Below are positions 32,791 through 41,466 of a DNA stretch of 64,000 nt, piece after piece. Location: positions 124,001 through 188,000 of the forward strand of contig NZ_VDMR01000001.1 in assembly GCF_006346315.1 (NCBI RefSeq). The letters run 5' to 3'. The first letter of the stretch is position 1. Each line of letters begins with the position of its first letter. This DNA is from Nocardioides litoris. Its GTDB lineage: Bacteria; Actinomycetota; Actinomycetes; Propionibacteriales; Nocardioidaceae. Below the pieces are notes generated by a model. The model was not told the DNA's origin. It did not search any database and saw only the letters and a list, made by a program, of their open reading frames with translations. Made by a program: the position numbers and the translations under genes.

Positions 32791-34064
32791 CCACCGCACC
32801 CACCGCCCCGCGCGAGACCCCGCGCGAGACGACGCCCGAGGCCCCCGCGCCGCTGGCCGAGCCCACCGCCCGGCTGACCTCGACGGCGACGACGTTCCGC
32901 GTCGAGGCCTACGAGAAGGTCGACTACACGCTGCAGTACGTCGCAGGCGTCTTCGACGTGGCCAACCCCGAGGTCGCCGACGCGTTCCGCCTCCAGGGCC
33001 GCTGCCTCATGGTCATCGACGAGAACGTGCTGCGCCTGCACGGCGACGCCGCCCGTACCTACTTCGACCACCACGGCATCGAGCTGACCGTGGTCCCGGT
33101 GCGCATCGCCGAGACCGCCAAGTCGCTGCGCACGCTGGAGTCGATCGTCGACGCGTTCGCCGACTTCGGTCTCAACCGCAAGGAGCAGGTGCTCGTCGTC
33201 GGCGGCGGCCTGACCACCGACGTCGCCGGGTTCGCCTGCGCGGCGTACAAGCGCAGCACCGACTACGTGCGCATCCCGACCACGCTGATCGGCCTCATCG
33301 ACGCCAGCGTCTCGATCAAGGTCGGCGCCAACCACGGCAAGCACAAGAACCGGCTGGGCGCCTACCACGCCTCCAAGCAGGTCTTCCTCGACTTCTCGAT
33401 GCTCCGCACGCTCCCGGTCGACCAGGTGCGCAACGGCATCGCCGAGATCATCAAGATCGCCACCGTCTCCCACGCCGGCGTGTTCGAGCTGATGGAGCAG
33501 CACGCCGAGGAGCTGCTCACCTCCTCCTTCGGCCACGCCGACGGCGCGGGCCACCTGCGCCCGGTGGCCGACGAGATCACCTACGAGGCGATCAAGACCA
33601 TGCTCGAGCTCGAGGTGCCCAACCTGCACGAGCTCGACCTCGACCGGGTCATCGCCTACGGCCACACCTGGAGCCCGACCCTCGAGCTCGCGCCCGAGCC
33701 GCCGCTGTTCCACGGCCACGCGATCGCCGTCGACATGGCGTTCTCGGCCACCCTGGCCGCCCGCCGCGGCTACTGCACCGAGGCCGACCGCGACCGGGTG
33801 CTCGGCCTGTTCAGCAAGCTCGGCCTGGCCATCGACAGCCCGTGGTTCACCCCCGAGCTGCTCGAGAAGGCCACCGGCTCGATCCTGCAGACCCGCGACG
33901 GCCTGCTGCGCGCGGCGGTCCCGAAGCCCATCGGCACCTGCCACTTCGTCAACGACCTGACCGTCGCCGAGCTGGTCGAGGTGCTGGCCGAGCACAAGGC
34001 GCTGTGCGCGACCTACCCGCGCGGCGGCGAGGGCGTCGACCAGTACACGACGCCGGAGCAGTGA
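32787..34064 (+). CDS. mysA: Sedoheptulose-7-phosphate cyclase, desmethyl-4-deoxygadusol synthase type (MysA-like)
   Basis: A 425-residue member of the 3-dehydroquinate synthase-like sugar phosphate cyclases. The NAD site is [20 protein letters not shown], the substrate block [16 protein letters not shown], and zinc ligands lie in [15 protein letters not shown] and [19 protein letters not shown] (not GHTxGHAxE) marks the sedoheptulose-7-phosphate group and not AroB. Following O-methyltransferase, ATP-grasp and Ddl-like genes favour desmethyl-4-deoxygadusol synthase over 2-epi-5-epi-valiolone synthase; the product specificity is inferred from context. The N-terminal 30 residues are a Pro/Thr-rich leader. 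GTGA overlaps at both ends. Confidence 0.88.
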   Translation: MTTAPTAPRETPRETTPEAPAPLAEPTARLTSTATTFRVEAYEKVDYTLQYVAGVFDVANPEVADAFRLQGRCLMVIDENVLRLHGDAARTYFDHHGIELTVVPVRIAETAKSLRTLESIVDAFADFGLNRKEQVLVVGGGLTTDVAGFACAAYKRSTDYVRIPTTLIGLIDASVSIKVGANHGKHKNRLGAYHASKQVFLDFSMLRTLPVDQVRNGIAEIIKIATVSHAGVFELMEQHAEELLTSSFGHADGAGHLRPVADEITYEAIKTMLELEVPNLHELDLDRVIAYGHTWSPTLELAPEPPLFHGHAIAVDMAFSATLAARRGYCTEADRDRVLGLFSKLGLAIDSPWFTPELLEKATGSILQTRDGLLRAAVPKPIGTCHFVNDLTVAELVEVLAEHKALCATYPRGGEGVDQYTTPEQ

Positions 34065-34870
34065 CCCACGCGGTGAGCACCGGACCCCGGCCCGTCACGC
34101 CCGTCGGCATCGCCGCCGAGCTGCTGGCCGGGGTCGTCGAGCGCCTCGGGGATCCCGGGCTCGCCGACGCGCCCGACGACGTGCGCCGGGACGTGGCCCG
34201 GGCCCACGCGCTGGTCGCCGGCCTCGACGACTACGTCGCCCGCACCACCTCGCCCGCCTCGTCCGACCTCGACGCGCTCGAGCAGCGCACCCGCGAGGTC
34301 CCGTGGGGCGGCGGGCTGGAGCAGGAGATGCTGTCGGGGCACGTCGAGGGCGCCTTCCTGCGGATGCTGGTCGCGGTGACCGGCGCGCGGCAGGTGCTCG
34401 AGATCGGCATGTTCACCGGGTACGCCGCGCTCGCGATGGCCGAGGCCCTCCCCGCCGGCGGCCGGGTCGTCGCCTGCGAGGTGGACGAGCAGGCCGCCGC
34501 CGTCGCCCGCGAGGCGTTCGCCTCCGCGGCGGCGGGGGAGCGGGTCGAGGTGCGCATGGGTGACGCCCAGCAGACGCTGCGCGACCTGGCCGGCGCGGGC
34601 GACCGCTTCGACCTGGTCTTCCTCGACGCCGACAAGGCCGGCTACGCGGCGTACGTCGACGCGCTGCTCGACCTCGACCTGCTCGCCGACGGCGCGCTGG
34701 TCTGCGTCGACAACACCCTGATGCAGGGTGAGCCGTGGGCGGCCGGGGCGCCGTCGACCAACGGGCGGGCCATCGCCGACTTCAACGAGCGCCTCGCCGC
34801 CGACCCGCGGGTCGAGCAGGTGCTGCTGCCGGTCCGCGACGGCGTCACCCTGGTCCGGCGGGTCCCGTGA
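34061..34870 (+). CDS. mysB: SAM-dependent O-methyltransferase (MysB-like)
   Basis: A 269-residue class I methyltransferase of the O-methyltransferase family 3 (caffeoyl-CoA OMT type). The SAM motif is [19 protein letters not shown], metal/SAM residues lie in [11 protein letters not shown], and [10 protein letters not shown] follows. In known MAA pathways the homologue methylates demethyl-4-deoxygadusol to 4-deoxygadusol. Position between the cyclase and the ATP-grasp ligase matches the mysABCD order. The GTG at 34061 overlaps the cyclase stop. Confidence 0.88.
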   Translation: MTHAVSTGPRPVTPVGIAAELLAGVVERLGDPGLADAPDDVRRDVARAHALVAGLDDYVARTTSPASSDLDALEQRTREVPWGGGLEQEMLSGHVEGAFLRMLVAVTGARQVLEIGMFTGYAALAMAEALPAGGRVVACEVDEQAAAVAREAFASAAAGERVEVRMGDAQQTLRDLAGAGDRFDLVFLDADKAGYAAYVDALLDLDLLADGALVCVDNTLMQGEPWAAGAPSTNGRAIADFNERLAADPRVEQVLLPVRDGVTLVRRVP

Positions 34871-36177
34871 ACCTCGGCCCCCGGCTCAAGAGCGTCGCGG
34901 CGATCGCGGCGCTCGAGGCGACGCTGCCGCTCAACCTGGCGCTGGTCGGGGCCGCGGTGCTGCGCCGGGGCCCGCTGCGCCGGGCCGAGCCGACGGGCCG
35001 CACGGTGCTGCTCAGCGGCGGCAAGATGAGCAAGGCCCTGGTGCTGGCGCGGCTGTTCCACGAGGCCGGGCACCGGGTCGTGCTCGTCGAGACCGCGCGC
35101 TACCGCTTCACCGCCCACCGCTTCTCCCGCGCGGTCGACGCCTTCCACGTCGTGCCCGACCCCTCCTCCCCGGAGTACGCCGACGCGCTGCTGCGCGTGG
35201 TCAAGGAGGAGGGCGTCGACGCCTGGGTGCCGGTGTCCAGCCCGGCCTCGAGCCTGCCCGAGGCGCAGGCGGCCGAGCTGCTCGACGGTCACTGCGAGGT
35301 GGTGCACCTGCCCACCGACGACCTGCGCCGCGTCGACGACAAGCACGCCTTCGCCGAGATGGCGGCCGAGGCCGGGCTGCCCGTCCCGGCCACCCACCGG
35401 ATCACCGACCCGCAGCAGGTGCTCGACTTCGACTTCACCGCCCACCCGGGACCCTGGGTGCTCAAGTCGATCCCCTACGACCCGGTGCGCCGGCTCGACC
35501 TGACCCCGCTGCCGCGCCCGACGCCGGAGGAGACGGCGGCGTTCGTGTGCGACCTGCCGATCTCGCCCGAGCAGCCGTGGATCCTGCAGGAGCTGCTCGC
35601 CGGCACCGAGTGGTGCACCCACGGCACGGCCCGCGGCGGACGGCTGCAGGTGTGGGTCTGCTGCCGCTCCTCGGCCTGGCAGCTGACCTACGAGCAGGTC
35701 GAGCACCCGGCCATCCGGCAGTGGGTCGAGACCTTCGTGGCCCACCACGGCCTGACCGGCCAGGTGTCGTTCGACTTCATGGAGGCCCCCGACGGCACGA
35801 TCCGGGCCATCGAGTGCAACCCGCGCACGCACTCCGCGATCACCCTGCTCGCCCACCGGCCCGAGGTCGCCGCGGCCTACCTCGACGACGACGCGACCCC
35901 CGACGGACCGGTCGAGCCGCCGGTGGGCGGGCGGCCGACGTACTGGCTGCACCACGAGCTCTGGCAGGCCCTGCGCCACCCCTCGACCGCCCCCGGCCGG
36001 GTGCGGACCGTCCTGCGGGGCACCGAGGCGGTGCTGAGCGGCCACGACCCGCTGCCGTTCCTCGCCCTGCACCACCTGCACCTGCCGTCGCTGCTCCTGG
36101 GCAACCTCCGGGCCGGCCGGCCCTGGCTCAAGATCGACGTCAACATCGGCAAGCTCGTCGAGCCGGCGGGAGACTGA
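34867..36177 (+). CDS. mysC: ATP-grasp ligase, mycosporine-glycine synthase type (MysC-like)
   Basis: A 436-residue ATP-grasp ligase. An N-terminal hydrophobic stretch (about 8-27) precedes the biotin-carboxylase-like N domain (TVLLSGGKMSKALVLARLF). ATP-binding residues include PWVLKSIPYD, and the metal-binding end of the fold is FDFMEAPDGTIRAIECNPR. In the MAA pathway this enzyme couples glycine to 4-deoxygadusol. It lies third in the order cyclase, methyltransferase, ATP-grasp, Ddl, as in known clusters. The start is GTG at 34867. Confidence 0.87.
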   Translation: MNLGPRLKSVAAIAALEATLPLNLALVGAAVLRRGPLRRAEPTGRTVLLSGGKMSKALVLARLFHEAGHRVVLVETARYRFTAHRFSRAVDAFHVVPDPSSPEYADALLRVVKEEGVDAWVPVSSPASSLPEAQAAELLDGHCEVVHLPTDDLRRVDDKHAFAEMAAEAGLPVPATHRITDPQQVLDFDFTAHPGPWVLKSIPYDPVRRLDLTPLPRPTPEETAAFVCDLPISPEQPWILQELLAGTEWCTHGTARGGRLQVWVCCRSSAWQLTYEQVEHPAIRQWVETFVAHHGLTGQVSFDFMEAPDGTIRAIECNPRTHSAITLLAHRPEVAAAYLDDDATPDGPVEPPVGGRPTYWLHHELWQALRHPSTAPGRVRTVLRGTEAVLSGHDPLPFLALHHLHLPSLLLGNLRAGRPWLKIDVNIGKLVEPAGD

Positions 36178-36178
36178 C

Positions 36179-38038
36179 GTGCGCGTGCTCCACCTGACCG
36201 GCTCGGCGGTCGACCCCCTCCTCGACGACGTCTCGCGGCTCTACGCCCGCGGCTGCCTCGACGCCCTGGCCCCGCTCGACGACCTCGAGCACGTGGTCGC
36301 CCACGTCTCGCCCGGCGGCGCGTGGCGCTTCCCCACCAGCCTCGACGACGCGAGCCTCGCGGCCGCGCCGCCGATGACCTTCGGCGAGGCCGTCACGCAC
36401 CTCGAGGCGCTGCGGCCCGACGTCGCGCTGCCGCAGATGTTCTGCCGTCCCGGCATGACCGCCTACCGCGGGCTGCTGGAGCTGCTCGACATCCCCTACG
36501 TCGGCAACCGGCCCGAGGTGATGGCCGTCGGGGCCGACAAGCCTCGCGCCTCCGCCCTGGTCGCCGCGGCCGGCGTGAGCACGCCCGAGCGCCAGGTCGC
36601 GCGGCCGGGCGACCCGCTGCTGCTCGCGCTGCCCGTGGTCGTCAAGCCCGCCGACGCCGACAACTCCCTCGGTGTCACCCTCGTGCGCGACGCGGCGGCG
36701 TACGACGAGGCCGTGCGCGAGGCGTGCGGGCACGGCTCCGACGGCCGCGCCGTCGTCGAGACCTACGTCGAGCTGGGCCGCGAGGTCCGGTGCGCGGTCG
36801 TCGAGCGGGGGCCGGGCGACCTGGTGGCCCTGCCGCTGGAGGAGTACGCCGTCGACCCCGACACCAAGCCGGTGCGCGACCACGACGACAAGCTGCGCCG
36901 CGACGACGGCGGCGACCTCGGCCTGGTCGCCAAGGACGCCGAGCACGCCTGGATCGTCGACCCCGCCGACCCCGTGACCGCGCCGGTGCAGGCGGCCGCG
37001 CTCGCGGCGTACGACGCCCTCGGCTGCCGCCACCACGGGCTGTTCGACTTCCGGGTCGACCCCGACGGCGTCCCGTTCTTCCTCGAGGCCTCGCTCTACT
37101 GCTCCTTCGCGCCGACCTCGGTCGTCGTGGTGATGGCCGCTGCCGCCGGCACCACGCTGCCCGAGCTGTTCTGCACGTCCGTGGAGCGCGCCTGCCCGTC
37201 CCGCCCCCGATGCCCGTCCCGACCCGCGAGAGGTGACGCGATGACCACCACCCCGACCCTGACCACCGAGGTGCTCGACCCCGTCGGCGTGCGGGTGACC
37301 GGCCTGCAGGTCGCCGACGACCCGACCGCGCCGGTCGACGCGCTGCGCGGGCTGCTGGCCGAGCACGGCGTCGCCGTGCTGCCCGGGCAGGTGCTCGACG
37401 ACGACGCGTTCCTGGCCTTCCTGCAGGGGTTCGGCGACCTGACGTTCACCCAGGGCGAGACCCCGCTCGAGGGCCACCCCGACCTCAACGTCATCAGCAA
37501 CGTCGGTCGCTGGGACTCCGGCACCCCACCGAAGAGCAACTTCCACGTCGACACCAGCTACGTCCGCCGACCGCCGGCCTACACCGCGCTGCGGGCCGTG
37601 ACCGTGCCCGAGCAGGGCGGGGCGACCCAGTTCACCAACCAGTACCGCGCCGCGGAGACCCTCCCTGACGACCTTCGCCGCCGCGTCGAGGGTCGCACGA
37701 TCACCCACGTCGTCACCGGCGTCGAGCTCGGTCCCGACGACGAGTCCTCGGCCGACCACCCGATCCTGCGGCCGCACCCGGTGACCGGGCGCGAGACGTT
37801 GTTCCTCACCTCGCCGGCCCGCTGCGCGTCGGTGAGCGGGCTGTCGCAGGAGGAGTCCGACGAGCTCGTCGCGGCCCTGCTCGCCCACTCCACGCGGCCC
37901 GACAACACCCTCGACCACCGGTGGGCGCCCGGCGACCTCGTCATCTGGGACAACGGCTGCGTGCTCCACCGGGCCGACCACGCCGGCGTCGTCGGCGACC
38001 GCGTCATGCACCGTGGGATGGTCGGGTCCTACGCCTGA
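36179..38038 (+). CDS. Fusion of D-Ala-D-Ala ligase-like enzyme (MysD-like) and TauD/TfdA 2-oxoglutarate dioxygenase
   Basis: A single 619-codon frame encodes two enzymes. Residues 1-340 are an ATP-grasp Ddl-like ligase: MFCRPGMTAYRGLLELLDIP, VVVKPADADNSLGVTLV and the terminal FDFRVDPDGVPFFLEAS. In MAA synthesis MysD adds a second amino acid to mycosporine-glycine. A short CPSRPRCPSRPARGDA linker follows. Residues 355-619 are a TauD/TfdA Fe(II)/2-oxoglutarate dioxygenase with SNFHVDTSY (H456, D458) and the distal His in WDNGCVLHRADH. The internal ATG at 37241 has AGAGGTGA before it and could also give the free oxygenase. No stop separates them. Confidence 0.85.
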   Translation: MRVLHLTGSAVDPLLDDVSRLYARGCLDALAPLDDLEHVVAHVSPGGAWRFPTSLDDASLAAAPPMTFGEAVTHLEALRPDVALPQMFCRPGMTAYRGLLELLDIPYVGNRPEVMAVGADKPRASALVAAAGVSTPERQVARPGDPLLLALPVVVKPADADNSLGVTLVRDAAAYDEAVREACGHGSDGRAVVETYVELGREVRCAVVERGPGDLVALPLEEYAVDPDTKPVRDHDDKLRRDDGGDLGLVAKDAEHAWIVDPADPVTAPVQAAALAAYDALGCRHHGLFDFRVDPDGVPFFLEASLYCSFAPTSVVVVMAAAAGTTLPELFCTSVERACPSRPRCPSRPARGDAMTTTPTLTTEVLDPVGVRVTGLQVADDPTAPVDALRGLLAEHGVAVLPGQVLDDDAFLAFLQGFGDLTFTQGETPLEGHPDLNVISNVGRWDSGTPPKSNFHVDTSYVRRPPAYTALRAVTVPEQGGATQFTNQYRAAETLPDDLRRRVEGRTITHVVTGVELGPDDESSADHPILRPHPVTGRETLFLTSPARCASVSGLSQEESDELVAALLAHSTRPDNTLDHRWAPGDLVIWDNGCVLHRADHAGVVGDRVMHRGMVGSYA

Positions 38039-38066
38039 CCCCCACGTCCCCCGCCCCGGAGGCCCC

Positions 38067-39035
38067 GTGACCACGCCGCCGCGCCACCTCGTCCTGGGCG
38101 ACCCCCAGCACGGGGTTGCCCGGTTCGGCGCGCACATGGCCGAGGCCTGCGGGGCCGACGTGGTCCGCAGCGCCGAGGCCCTGGCCACCGGGGAGCCTGT
38201 CCACCTGCACCTGACCGACCGGCTGCTGGCCCGCACCTCCGCCGACGCGGCCGCGGTCGTCGAGCTCCTCGCCCAGGGGCACCGGCTCACGGTCACCCTC
38301 CACGACGTCCCGCAGCCCACCGACGGGCCCTCGTTCGAGGCCCGCGCGGCGGCGTACGCCCGGATCGTGGCGGCCGCCCACGCCTGGGCCGTCTGCTCCC
38401 ACCACGAGCGGGCGCTGGTCGAGCGCTGGTGCTCCCCGGGCACGCCGGGCGAGGTGCTGCCCCTGCCCGTGCCCGACCGCGCGGGCCCGGCCGAGACGGT
38501 GCCGCTGCACCTCGAGCCCGTGCTCGGGGTCTTCGGGTTCGTCTACCCGGGCAAGGGCCACCGGCAGGTCGTGCGGGCCGCGGCCGCCCTGCGCCGCGCC
38601 GGGGTGCCCGCACGGGTGCTGGCCGCGGGCGCGCCCGCGGCGGGGCACGACGACGACGTCGAGGACCTGCGTGCGCTGGCCGAGGTGCGGGGCGTGCCGC
38701 TCGAGGTGACCGGGCGGCTGCCCGACGACGAGCTCGTCGACGTGCTGCGCTCGGTCGCGGTGCCCGTCCTGGCCCACCGCAACGTCTCCGCCTCCGGCAG
38801 CCTCACCGACTGGCTCTCCGCCGGCCGCCGCCCGCTCGTGCGCGACGGCGTCTACGCCCGCGAGATGGCCGCGCTGCGGCCCGGCACGGCCACCCTGTTC
38901 ACCGACGACCGGCTGGCCGACGCCGCCCTCGACGCGCTGCGCCGGCCCGCGTCGACGTGGCTGGCCCGCGACGTCGACCTGCGGCCGTTCCTCGACGACA
39001 CCGTCCGTGGGTACCTGGCCTGGTGGACCCGCTGA
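38067..39035 (+). CDS. Glycosyltransferase, GT4/GT-B-like
   Basis: A 322-residue protein with a GT-B layout. The C-terminal half has the group 1 pattern LGVFGFVYPGKGHRQVVRA, GVPARVLAAGAP, VTGRLPDDELVDVLRS and then SASGSLTDWLSAG before a C-terminal helix. The N-terminal half (HLHLTDRLL, VTLHDVPQPT) forms the acceptor domain. The start is GTG at 38067 after CGGAGG, 28 bases from the MysD-TauD stop. It overlaps the next glycosyltransferase by 13 bases. The acceptor could be a mycosporine or a separate glycan; context favours the former but does not prove it. Confidence 0.78.
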   Translation: MTTPPRHLVLGDPQHGVARFGAHMAEACGADVVRSAEALATGEPVHLHLTDRLLARTSADAAAVVELLAQGHRLTVTLHDVPQPTDGPSFEARAAAYARIVAAAHAWAVCSHHERALVERWCSPGTPGEVLPLPVPDRAGPAETVPLHLEPVLGVFGFVYPGKGHRQVVRAAAALRRAGVPARVLAAGAPAAGHDDDVEDLRALAEVRGVPLEVTGRLPDDELVDVLRSVAVPVLAHRNVSASGSLTDWLSAGRRPLVRDGVYAREMAALRPGTATLFTDDRLADAALDALRRPASTWLARDVDLRPFLDDTVRGYLAWWTR

Positions 39036-40285
39036 CCACTCCCTCCGCTCCTCCGTTCGGCTTCCCGGTCCCCGGCAACCGCTGGGACCTCGCCGGACCG
39101 CCGGCGCCCGACCTGCGGGTGTCCGTGGTCGTGTGCCACTACGAGCAGCCCGCCGAGCTCGCCCGCACCCTGGCCGCGCTGGGGGAGCAGACCCGGCCGC
39201 CCGACGAGGTCGTGGTGACCGACGACGGGTCGGCCGTCGCACCGTCCGTGCCGGCCGGCGTCCGGCTGGTGCGGCAGGAGGACCGCGGCTTCCGCGCGGC
39301 CGCCGCCCGCAACCTCGGCGTCGCCGCCTCCACCGGCGACGTGGTGGTGCTGCTCGACGCCGACACGACGCCCGAGCCGGGGTTCGTCGAGGCCATGGTC
39401 GACCTGCCCGCGCGCGTGCCCGAGGCCCTCGTCGTCGGCCGCCGGCGGCACGCCGACCTGTCCGGCGACGGCCGCGTGCTGCCCGAGCCGGCCTGGCTCG
39501 CGTCGGCGTACGACGAGACGCGCGACCTGCTCGACGCCGACCACGCCTCCCACCGGTTCGTCATCTCCGCCGTGCTCGCCTGCACCCGGTGGTGGTGGGA
39601 CCTGCTCGGCGGCTGCGACGAGACCTTCACCTCCTACGGCGGCGAGGACTGGGAGCTGGCCGCCCGCTCGTGGCTCGCCGGCGGCGTGCTCGCCCACCGC
39701 CGCGACGCGGTGGCCTGGCACGACGGGCCCGACGCGGCGGGCCGCGCGGCCGACCCGTCGGTCAAGCGCGCGGAGACGGTGGGCGTCGCGGACCGGGTCG
39801 GCCTGCCGCGCACGGCGTGGCGTGGGCTGCTCCGCGGTCCCGCCGACGTGGTGGTCACGCTGCCGGCCGGTCTCGACGACGGGGCGGTGCTGGCCACCGT
39901 CGACAGCCTGCTCGCCGCGGTGCCGACGGCGCGGGTGCGGCTCTCGTCGCCCCACCGCGCGTTGGTGGGCGACGACCCGCGGGTCCTCGACCTCGACGCA
40001 CCGCTCGACGGCGCTCGGCTGCACCTGGCGCTCACCACGGGCGCGCTGGGCTCGGCCGAGGCCTGGCGGACCGCGCTGTCCTCGCTCGACGGCTCGGCGA
40101 CCGACGGCGCGGGTCGGCGCGACCTCGGTGTCGGTGAGCTCGTCGACCTCCGGCTCGCCCGGCGCGCCGGGCGGTGGTCCCACCCCCACCTCTGCCCGCC
40201 CCACCCCGACCCCGAGCGGTCGCTGACCCCCTGGGACCCCGGCCGGCACTCGCTCGAGGCCTGGCTGGGCGGCTGGGCGCCGTGA
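39023..40285 (+). CDS. Family 2 glycosyltransferase with galactosyltransferase-type C-terminal region
   Basis: A 420-residue protein. Residues 35-260 are GT-A: VSVVVCHYEQPAELARTL, EVVVTDDGSAV, the DxD motif in VVLLDADTTPEPGF and the Glyco_transf_7C block GGCDETFTSYGGEDWELAAR. The final 150 residues form an extra domain of unknown fold (LPAGLDDGAVLATVDSLL). GTG at 39023 is inferred from frame, inside the previous gene. No membrane segments are seen, so it is cytoplasmic. It overlaps the WcbI-like gene by 4 bases. Confidence 0.82.
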   Translation: MDPLTTPSAPPFGFPVPGNRWDLAGPPAPDLRVSVVVCHYEQPAELARTLAALGEQTRPPDEVVVTDDGSAVAPSVPAGVRLVRQEDRGFRAAAARNLGVAASTGDVVVLLDADTTPEPGFVEAMVDLPARVPEALVVGRRRHADLSGDGRVLPEPAWLASAYDETRDLLDADHASHRFVISAVLACTRWWWDLLGGCDETFTSYGGEDWELAARSWLAGGVLAHRRDAVAWHDGPDAAGRAADPSVKRAETVGVADRVGLPRTAWRGLLRGPADVVVTLPAGLDDGAVLATVDSLLAAVPTARVRLSSPHRALVGDDPRVLDLDAPLDGARLHLALTTGALGSAEAWRTALSSLDGSATDGAGRRDLGVGELVDLRLARRAGRWSHPHLCPPHPDPERSLTPWDPGRHSLEAWLGGWAP

Positions 40286-41148
40286 CCGCGTCCGCGACCC
40301 GGGTGCGGCCCCGGCTGGTCGTGCTCGGCAACTGCCAGGCCGAGTCCCACCGGCTGCTGCTCGACGCGGGCGACCTCGAGTCCGAGCGCCTGCCCGCCGT
40401 GCATGAGCTCACGCCCGCCGACGTCGAGCCGCTGCGCGCGCTGCTGCGCCGCACCGACCTCCTCCTCACCCAGCCCGTCGCCGACGACTACCGCGGCCTG
40501 CCCGTCGGCACCGACCAGCTCCGCGAGCACCTGCCGGCCTCGGCCCGCGTCGCGCTGGTGCCGAGCGTGCGGTACGCCGGCCTGCACCCCTTCCACCTGC
40601 TCGTCCACCCGCCCGGGCTCGAGCAGCCCGACCCGCCCGTGGTGCCCTACCACGACGTCCGCACCGTCCTCGCCGCCGCCGGCCGCCCCGTCGACCCCGC
40701 CTGGCGGTTGTCGCCCGACGCGGTCCGCGCCGTCGCCGCGGCCTCGGTCGCCGAGCTGCAGCGCCGCGAGGTCCGCCACGGCACCGTGGTCGTCCACGAC
40801 CTCCTGGTCCGGCCCACGGCCGACTCGATGCGCACCATCAACCACCCCGGCAACACCGTCCTCGAGCCGCTCGCCGCCCGGCTGCGGGCCGCCCTCGGCC
40901 TCCCGCCCGCCCCACCCGGCGTACGCCGTCCGCTGCTCGCCGGCATCCACGCCCCGCTCCTGCCCGAGGTCGTCGCGGCCCACGGCCTCGCCGCCACCCC
41001 CACCACCGCCTGGACCATCGAGGGTCGCACCGTGGCCGTCGACGAGGCCGCGGCCGCCCACCTCGCGTGGTACGCCGCCCGCCCCGAGATGCTCGCCGCC
41101 GCCCTCGAGCGCGCCGCGCCCGTCGTACGGCTGCTTGGGCTGGGGTGA
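40282..41148 (+). CDS. WcbI-like polysaccharide biosynthesis protein
   Basis: A 288-residue protein with the N-terminal WcbI signature LVVLGNCQAESHRLLL, a region LLLTQPVADDYRGLP and VALVPSVRYAGLHPFHLL. WcbI of Burkholderia is a capsule-biosynthesis protein that binds CoA and is thought to act as an acyltransferase. Here it ends the MAA/glycosyltransferase operon, so it could acylate a glycosylated product or take part in a cell-surface glycan. The GTG overlaps the GT2 stop. A minisatellite begins about 25 bases after its stop. Confidence 0.75.
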   Translation: MTASATRVRPRLVVLGNCQAESHRLLLDAGDLESERLPAVHELTPADVEPLRALLRRTDLLLTQPVADDYRGLPVGTDQLREHLPASARVALVPSVRYAGLHPFHLLVHPPGLEQPDPPVVPYHDVRTVLAAAGRPVDPAWRLSPDAVRAVAAASVAELQRREVRHGTVVVHDLLVRPTADSMRTINHPGNTVLEPLAARLRAALGLPPAPPGVRRPLLAGIHAPLLPEVVAAHGLAATPTTAWTIEGRTVAVDEAAAAHLAWYAARPEMLAAALERAAPVVRLLGLG

Positions 41149-41173
41149 CCCCGGCTCCCCAGGCCCCGCCGAC

Positions 41174-41405
41174 CCTGGGGTCGGCTCGGGGTGGGGGTGA
41201 GGTGGCGACGTCCTGGGCCGCGGGTCCGGTCGCCAGGTCACCGCTGCTGGGGGTCGGCTGGGGGTCGGCTCGGGGTGGGGGTGAGGTGGCGACGTCCTGG
41301 GCCGCGGGTCCGGTCGCCAGGTCACCGCTGCTGGGGGTCGGCTCGGGGTGGGGGTGAGGTGGCGACGTCCTGGGCCGCGGGTCCGGTCGCCAGGTCACCG
41401 CTGCG
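41174..41405. repeat. Tandem repeat (minisatellite), 73-bp unit, about three copies
   Basis: The block GGTGGCGACGTCCTGGGCCG and its flanks recur at 41201, 41285 and 41358. The last two are 73 bases apart. The first gap is 84 because an 11-base GGGGGTCGGCT segment is doubled. The units are nearly identical, so the array is recent. It fills most of the 318-base gap between the WcbI-like and FUSC genes. Open frames through it are by-products of the repeat. Confidence 0.9.
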
Positions 41406-41466
41406 ACCAACCCGCACGACGTCGCTCGCCCCGCGACCTGGCCGCCCGACCTGCGAGGATCGCCCC

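Noticed and set aside
32787..34064. 3-dehydroquinate synthase AroB
   Set aside because: The metal-site motif is GHTWSPTLE and not the AroB form, and methyltransferase, ATP-grasp and Ddl neighbours match MAA synthesis and not the shikimate pathway.
40838..41410. Minus-strand frame coding for repeated DLATGPAAQDVATSPPP units
   Set aside because: It is the translation of the 73-bp minisatellite continued antisense into the WcbI-like gene; no start or ribosome site supports it.
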